This document shows, piece after piece, positions 5,547-9,979 of a stretch of 9,979 nucleotides of DNA (position 1 is the stretch's first letter; each line of letters starts with the position of its first letter). The stretch comes from DATARH01 sp035504075 (GTDB taxonomy: Bacteria; Pseudomonadota; Alphaproteobacteria; ATCC43930; CGMCC-115725): NCBI GenBank assembly GCA_035504075.1, contig DATJSO010000094.1, positions 1 to 9,979 of the forward strand, in the 5' to 3' direction. A program made the translations under genes and the position numbers. The notes beneath the pieces are model-generated. The model worked only from the letters and a program-made list of their open reading frames with translations, was not told where the DNA came from and made no database searches.

Positions 5547-8489
5547 TCACCCGAGGCGGGCATCGGCCAGCCGCGGCAGCCGCACGATGAATTCGGTGAA
5601 TTCGCCCACTTCGCTCGCGACCTCGATCGTGCCGCCGTGCTGCTGCGTGACGATATCATAGCTGATCGACAGGCCCAGCCCCGTCCCCTCCCCGGTCGGC
5701 TTGGTCGTAACGAAGGGCTGAAACAGCTTGTCGCGAATCTCCGGCGCGATGCCGCCGCCGTTGTCGCGCACGCGAATTTCGACTGAGAAGCCGACATCGC
5801 GCGTTGCGACACGCAGCATCGGGCGGAAGACCGACGCCGCCGTTCGCGCCTTTTTGCTGGCGGCATAAAAGCCGTTGCTGAACAGATTGAGGAACACGCG
5901 GGTGATTTCCTGCGGCGCCAGTTCGATCGGCGCCAGCGCCGGGTCGAGGTTGCGCTCCAAGGTGATGTTGAAATTCTGGTCCTGCGCGCGGGCGCCGTGA
6001 TAGGCGAGGTTGAGCGCGTCATCGATGAGCGAATTGAGATCGACCCGGCGCCGCTCGCCGCTGCCGCCGCGCGAATGCTCCAGCATCGATTTGACGATGC
6101 CGTCGGCGCGGCGGCCGTGCTCGGCGATCTTGTCGAGATTGCCGGAGAGCATTTCGATCGTCTCGTCGATGTCGGCGCGCCTGTCGTCATCAAGCGCGGC
6201 CAGCGCCGGCGCCGCCGCCTCCTTCAACTCCGCCAGCAATTCGTTTGAGAGCCCGGCGAAGTTGTTGACGAAGTTGAGCGGGTTCTTGATCTCGTGGGCG
6301 ATGCCGGCGGTCAGTTGACCCAAGGCCGCCATCTTCTGCTGCTGCACGAGTTGCTGCTGCGTTGCCGAAAGTTCGGCCAGCGCCTTCTCGGCGGCGTCGC
6401 GGGCATCGCGGATTGCCGCCTCCGCGCGCTTGCGCTCGGTCACGTCGGCGTACATCAGCACAAAGCCGCCGCCCGGCACCGGATCACGCCGGACTTCGAG
6501 AACCTGCCCGTCGGGGCGCGAACGCTCGAAGCGGTTTTGCCGGTCCGGGGCTTCGCGGCCGCGGGCGATGTCGGCCGCCAGCTCTGGCGAACCGTATTCG
6601 CCGCGCGCCGCCAGATAATCGGCGCACCCGGCAAGGCTCGGCCGCCCGGCGACAAATTCGTCCGGCAGGTCGAGCAATGTCTGGAAATTGCGGTTCCACG
6701 CCGCGAGCCGGAGATCGGCGTCGAACATCGCGACGCCGTCGCCCATGTTGTCGAACGTCACCCGCAACTCGGCCTGGCGCTGGCGGATCTCGTCCAGCAG
6801 GCGCGCGTTTTCCATCGCGATGACCGCCTGCGCCGCGAAATTCTGCAGCAGGACAATCTGCTTGTCCGAGAATGGCCGCACCTCCTGGCGGTAAATGACA
6901 AAATCGCCGAGAAAGATGCCGTCCTTTGCCAACGGTACGGCGAGCAGCGTGCGGCCGCCACCCAATTCGACAAGCGCCCGGCGCGTCGGGTCGCGGGAAC
7001 GGTAACCGACGTCTTTTGCAACGTCCGCGATGTGAATGAAGGGTTCACCCCTCAGCAAGCGACCATGCGCGTTTTCGGCGCCGATGCGGAGGGGCGAAGC
7101 GGTCAGAAAAGCCGCGAACTCAGCCGATACGCCGCGCAGCGCGGACGCATGGGCCCGCTCGCCGTCATAGGTCCACAATACCCCGAACGCTGCACCGCAC
7201 AACCCCAATGCCTTATCGAGCATGGCATCAAACACCGGCTGCAAATCGCCCGGGTTGGCGTTGATGACACCCAGGACCTCGGCCATCGCCTGCTGCTGTT
7301 CGAGGCTCTCGCGCAGTTCGCCGAGGAGTCGCGCATTTTCGATCGCGATCGCCGCCTGGTCAGCGAAGGTCGTGACCAGCGCGACTTCCTTGTCGTTGAA
7401 CGGCTCAACCCTGGCGCGCGCCAGTCCGAACGCGCCGATGACCTGACCCTCGCGCCACAGCGGCACACCCAGCATCGCGCGGTGACCGTTGATCCGCGCG
7501 TCATCCCTTCCCTCATATTCCGGGTCGTTCAGCGCATCGCCGATCTGCACCGCGCGGCCTTCGAGCGCGGCGCGGCCGATGATCGTGCCGCGGCCGGGTC
7601 GGATTACGGCTCGCCGCTCGCTCTCCTCGTATTCGGGCCGATTGCCGCAGCCGGCGGCAAAGCGGTATTCGCCGCCTTCGTTGCGGAAGATGACGCCGTA
7701 TTCACCGCGGCACAGCCGCAAGGCGCTCGACACGACGGTACGCAAAACGGCATCCAGATCGAAGGCCGCGCGGCTGATCGACTGCAAGACGTCGCTCGTT
7801 GCGGTCTGGTAGTCGAGCGACTCCTGAAGATCGCGCGTGCGCTGCCGTAATTCGCCCAGCAGCCTCGCGTTCTCCATCGCAATGACCGCCTGCGCCGCAA
7901 AATTCTGCACGAGCGCCAGCTGCTCGTCGGTAAAAGGCCGCACATCCGTCCGGTACAGCACAAATAGGCCGAGCAGCTCGTCGTCCTTGCGCAGCGCGAT
8001 CCACAACGCGGTCCGCGCGTTGCCCAAATCGGCGAGCAGCCGTCGCGACCAGACGCCGCTGCGGTAGTCCTCCGTGTCCATGATGTCGGCGATGTGGATC
8101 AAGCTCTTGCCCCTCCAGATGGCGGCGAGCGCGCCGCCCGCCTCACCCGCCCGGAGCTGCGATGGAAAGACCTCCATAAGGGGCGCCGGAATGCCGCGAT
8201 GCGCGCCGAGCCGATAGAACTGGCCCTCGCGAGTGAAGAATGCACCGAAGGAGGCCTCACAGAGCCGCAATGCCTTTTCCAGCATCGCATCGAAGACCGG
8301 CGCGAGGTCGCCTGCCGAGGAATTGATAACCTGGAGAATTGCGGCGCTGGCCTGCTGCTGCGCCCACACCTCGTCGAGCGCGGCGGTTTTGGCCGCGAGC
8401 GCCGCTTCGCACGTGGCGAGCCGACCGCGCAACTCGGCGACGACCTGCTGCGGGTCGGTTTGGGCTGCCTCCGCTGCCATTGCGTTCAT
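5547..8489 (-). CDS. Soluble sensor histidine kinase with three GAF domains and a PAS domain
   Basis: Protein of 980 residues with no membrane segment or signal peptide, so a cytoplasmic sensor. Order: N-terminal coiled coil (about 12-48), GAF1 (60-205), GAF2 (242-385), GAF3 (414-560), PAS (575-685, ending in the YADVTERKRAE linker), coiled coil rich in Gln (695-720), HisKA with phospho-acceptor His732 in GIAHEIKNPLNF, and a HATPase domain. The HATPase shows an N-box around N868/N872, G1 box DNGGGI (909-914), F-box KLFQPFVTTKP (921-931) and G2 box GTGLGLS (935-941). All catalytic motifs look intact. GAF1 and GAF3 are near-duplicates, while GAF2 is more distant. There is no receiver domain and no response regulator in the window, so it is an orphan kinase here. 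ATG 8489 has GGCGGAA upstream; ATG 8480 is an alternative. The signals sensed are unknown. Confidence 0.92.
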   Translation of the reverse strand: MNAMAAEAAQTDPQQVVAELRGRLATCEAALAAKTAALDEVWAQQQASAAILQVINSSAGDLAPVFDAMLEKALRLCEASFGAFFTREGQFYRLGAHRGIPAPLMEVFPSQLRAGEAGGALAAIWRGKSLIHIADIMDTEDYRSGVWSRRLLADLGNARTALWIALRKDDELLGLFVLYRTDVRPFTDEQLALVQNFAAQAVIAMENARLLGELRQRTRDLQESLDYQTATSDVLQSISRAAFDLDAVLRTVVSSALRLCRGEYGVIFRNEGGEYRFAAGCGNRPEYEESERRAVIRPGRGTIIGRAALEGRAVQIGDALNDPEYEGRDDARINGHRAMLGVPLWREGQVIGAFGLARARVEPFNDKEVALVTTFADQAAIAIENARLLGELRESLEQQQAMAEVLGVINANPGDLQPVFDAMLDKALGLCGAAFGVLWTYDGERAHASALRGVSAEFAAFLTASPLRIGAENAHGRLLRGEPFIHIADVAKDVGYRSRDPTRRALVELGGGRTLLAVPLAKDGIFLGDFVIYRQEVRPFSDKQIVLLQNFAAQAVIAMENARLLDEIRQRQAELRVTFDNMGDGVAMFDADLRLAAWNRNFQTLLDLPDEFVAGRPSLAGCADYLAARGEYGSPELAADIARGREAPDRQNRFERSRPDGQVLEVRRDPVPGGGFVLMYADVTERKRAEAAIRDARDAAEKALAELSATQQQLVQQQKMAALGQLTAGIAHEIKNPLNFVNNFAGLSNELLAELKEAAAPALAALDDDRRADIDETIEMLSGNLDKIAEHGRRADGIVKSMLEHSRGGSGERRRVDLNSLIDDALNLAYHGARAQDQNFNITLERNLDPALAPIELAPQEITRVFLNLFSNGFYAASKKARTAASVFRPMLRVATRDVGFSVEIRVRDNGGGIAPEIRDKLFQPFVTTKPTGEGTGLGLSISYDIVTQQHGGTIEVASEVGEFTEFIVRLPRLADARLG

Positions 8490-8598
8490 GTGCGGTTTCC
8501 GCCAAGTGCCGGCGATTTGCCGCAGTTTTCGGCGCGCGGCAGCGCGAACGCAACGGTTTTCCGCGGGGGGAATGTCGCTTGAGACGGAGAAGTCGCCC
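8490..8598 (-). other. Gap between the flavoprotein and kinase genes
   Basis: These 109 nt separate two genes on the same strand. They hold the ribosome binding region of the kinase. I see no hairpin followed by a U-tract and only weak promoter-like hexamers, so read-through from the flavoprotein gene is possible. Confidence 0.4.
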
Positions 8599-9819
8599 CT
8601 AGCGCAGCCGCGGGCCGGGATCCATGCCGAGGAAGACCCGGCCGCCGATCGGATACCATTCCGGCGCCAAGGTGACGGTCTGCCCGACGACTTGCAGGTC
8701 GCGCCAGCATTCGGCCAAGCGGCTGTCGCGTCGAAATGACGTACTGCCGCCGTGCCGGTACATCAGGTCCATTGCCGCCCGCGCGCAATCCGCCGCATGT
8801 GTCGAAGCGAGCCGGCAGCGGGCGCGCTGCTCAAGCGTCGTCTGGCGGCCGGCGGCGAGCGTGTTCCATAATTCGGCGATCGTCGCCGTCCGCCCGGCAC
8901 GCCCGGCCGTCAACATCGCCTCGGCGCGGCCGACCGCCTCCTGCACCTGCGGGTTGTCGCCCAACCTTTGGGAACGGCCGCGCGGCGTCTTCTCGCTCGC
9001 CAGCGCAATCAGCGCGTCGATGCCGGCGCGCGCGATGCCGGTGATGACCGAGCTGTGGTGCGGCCCGACCCAGGCCTGACCCGGCAGTGCGTAGGTGAGA
9101 CCCGGCCAGCGGCTCCATTCGTTGTCGAGCTGCACGCCGACATGCGGCACCGTGCGCCGATCGGGCAGGAACACGTCGTCGACGGTCCAGTCGAAGCTGC
9201 CGGTGCCGCGCATGCCGGTCACATCCCAGCTGCCGGGCACGATCTCCGCTTCGGCGCGATGGAAGATGCCCCGGCGGTAAAGCGGCGAGCCGTCCGGATT
9301 GGTACGCGGCTGGCCGTCGTCGAGCACCTGAAAGCTGCCGAGCATCCAGGCACTCTCCTGATTGCCGGTGCCGAACGGCCACCGGCCGGTCACCCGGAAG
9401 CCGCCATCGACCGGCACCGCGTGGCCGCCGCCCTGCACCGCGGTGCCGGCGATGATGGCGGGACCGCGCCCGTGAATTTCGTCGACGCCCTCGTCGGGAA
9501 GACCCAGCGATATCAGCTGGGCAATGCAGTTGTTGGCGATGTTCCAGCCGACCGAACCGGCGCCCGCCGCCAGCACCTCGGCAACGCGCAGATAGCTCAG
9601 CGGATCGAGTTCCAGCCCGCCGAGCGAGCGCGGGATCAGCAGCCGATAAAAGCCGGCCGCCCGCAGCGCCTCGACGAGCGCGGGGGGAAAGCGCTGCTCG
9701 CGCTCCATTTCCTCGTGATGGCGACGCAGCATCGGATGCAGCGCGGCCGCCGCCTGCACTACCGGCTCGGCGTCGATATCGGCCGGCAAGCGGGTCGTCG
9801 GTTGGGCGATCGTGTCCAT
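8599..9819 (-). CDS. Acyl-CoA dehydrogenase-like flavoprotein, probable group D flavin monooxygenase
   Basis: Protein of 406 residues with the acyl-CoA dehydrogenase fold. The N-terminal helical part includes FPPALVEALRAAGFYRLLIP (44-63) and the flavin-region motif AGAGSVGWNIANN (85-97). The middle beta part has 'FRVTGRWPFGTGNQESAWML' (141-160) and 'MRGTGSFDWTVDDVFLPDRR' (203-222). The C-terminus reads CWRDLQVVGQTVTL (371-384) and IGGRVFLG (391-398). True acyl-CoA dehydrogenases carry a catalytic Glu in a YEGT-like motif or at an alternative helix position; the YEGT-like motif is absent. The SxGW and WRDLxxxxQ patterns instead resemble two-component monooxygenases such as HsaA, DszC and HpaB-type hydroxylases, which take reduced flavin from a separate reductase. 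The substrate is unknown. ATG 9819 was chosen over ATG 9849 because GGAGGAG lies 3 nt upstream of it. No matching flavin reductase is recognisable in the window. Confidence 0.8.
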   Translation of the reverse strand: MDTIAQPTTRLPADIDAEPVVQAAAALHPMLRRHHEEMEREQRFPPALVEALRAAGFYRLLIPRSLGGLELDPLSYLRVAEVLAAGAGSVGWNIANNCIAQLISLGLPDEGVDEIHGRGPAIIAGTAVQGGGHAVPVDGGFRVTGRWPFGTGNQESAWMLGSFQVLDDGQPRTNPDGSPLYRRGIFHRAEAEIVPGSWDVTGMRGTGSFDWTVDDVFLPDRRTVPHVGVQLDNEWSRWPGLTYALPGQAWVGPHHSSVITGIARAGIDALIALASEKTPRGRSQRLGDNPQVQEAVGRAEAMLTAGRAGRTATIAELWNTLAAGRQTTLEQRARCRLASTHAADCARAAMDLMYRHGGSTSFRRDSRLAECWRDLQVVGQTVTLAPEWYPIGGRVFLGMDPGPRLR

Positions 9820-9822
9820 GTG

Positions 9823-9829
9823 CTCCTCC
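9823..9829 (-). promoter_or_regulatory. Shine-Dalgarno site fixing the flavoprotein start
   Basis: On the minus strand GGAGGAG sits 3 nt before ATG 9819 and is the strongest ribosome binding site in this part of the window. It argues against the in-frame ATG ten codons upstream. Confidence 0.65.
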
Positions 9830-9848
9830 GTTTGCGCAGAGCCTAACA

Positions 9849-9863
9849 CGCGCGGTACGCGCG
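9849..9863. repeat. Short GC-rich inverted repeat upstream of the flavoprotein gene
   Basis: CGCGC and GCGCG flank GGTAC. It lies in the 76-nt gap between the upstream gene end and the flavoprotein ATG. There is no U-tract. It may be a protein-binding site, a weak transcript-end hairpin, or chance in GC-rich DNA. Confidence 0.2.
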
Positions 9864-9895
9864 GGAAGCCGCAATCGGAGAACCCGGCCCCAGCG

Positions 9896-9979
9896 CTATT
9901 GCCGTCCCTGCCTCTCCGCGAGGCTCAAGGCATGCGCCAGCAGGCGACCGAGCGCCGTCGGCCGCGGCGCCGGCAGCAC
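9896..9979 (-). CDS. C-terminal end of an unidentified protein
   Basis: Reading in from the right edge on the minus strand, an open frame of 27 codons ends at TAG (9898-9896). The last residues are PRPTALGRLLAHALSLAERQ followed by GRQ. I do not recognise the family. The composition (a Pro-rich turn followed by an amphipathic helix) resembles a protein C-terminus. The gene would lie 76 nt upstream of the flavoprotein gene in the same direction, so they may share a transcript. It could also be a chance open frame, since GC-rich sequence has few stops. Confidence 0.4.
   Translation of the reverse strand: MLPAPRPTALGRLLAHALSLAERQGRQ

Noticed and set aside
5540..5563. Alternative reductase starts at ATG 5563 and the out-of-frame ATG 5547
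   Set aside because: ATG 5547 is not in the reductase frame. ATG 5563 adds seven residues inside the kinase gene and has no better ribosome site, so ATG 5542 was kept, although 5563 cannot be excluded.
6294..7850. Long plus-strand open frame (518 codons) opposite the kinase gene
   Set aside because: It is antisense to well-conserved GAF, PAS and HisKA coding sequence. Its translation shows no recognisable domain and is rich in Arg, Ala and Gly, as expected for a shadow frame in GC-rich DNA.
1..9979. CRISPR array, tRNA, rRNA, insertion sequence, phage or toxin-antitoxin genes
   Set aside because: No regularly spaced direct repeats, no cloverleaf-like or rRNA sequence, and no transposase, integrase or toxin-like protein was seen on either strand.

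Overview
The window is high-GC DNA (roughly two thirds G+C by eye) with dense genes, GTG/TTG alternative starts and ATGA-type overlaps. The mix of a branched-chain amino-acid type (HAAT) ABC transporter, a TPR-sulfotransferase, a multi-GAF histidine kinase and an acyl-CoA-dehydrogenase-like flavoprotein suggests an alphaproteobacterium, most likely of the Hyphomicrobiales (Bradyrhizobium/Rhodopseudomonas-like). This is a judgement from protein style only; no marker gene is present.

Layout. (1) Left edge, minus strand: the first 28 codons of a GlcG/HbpS-like protein, divergent from the next block. (2) 86-319: a divergent intergenic region with a candidate promoter, a small hairpin and a 15-codon ORF that has a strong ribosome binding site and ends 6 nt before the first permease gene. 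(3) 320-3670, plus strand: four tightly packed genes livH-livM-livG-livF (two permeases, two ATPases) of a HAAT-family importer. No substrate-binding protein is in the window. (4) 3693-5087, plus strand: a TPR-plus-sulfotransferase protein 22 nt after livF and probably in the same transcript. (5) Minus-strand block read right to left: the end of an unidentified gene (9896-9979), an acyl-CoA dehydrogenase-like (probable group D flavin monooxygenase) protein (8599-9819), a 980-residue soluble histidine kinase with three GAF domains and one PAS domain (5547-8489), and a deazaflavin (F420)-dependent nitroreductase-family protein (5039-5542) starting just after the kinase stop. The two blocks converge, and the last 49 nt of the sulfotransferase gene and the reductase gene overlap antisense.

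How the genes may work together: the transporter cassette imports a small carboxylate, amino acid or aromatic compound that cannot be named without its binding protein. The minus-strand flavoprotein, sensor kinase and deazaflavin-type reductase could form a sensing and redox module, but nothing in the sequence proves a functional link. I see no CRISPR array, tRNA, rRNA, insertion sequence, phage gene or obvious defence system. Most of the window is ordinary chromosomal sequence. The points most worth checking are the leader ORF ahead of livH, the deazaflavin-type reductase coupled to an orphan kinase, and the sulfotransferase attached to a liv operon.
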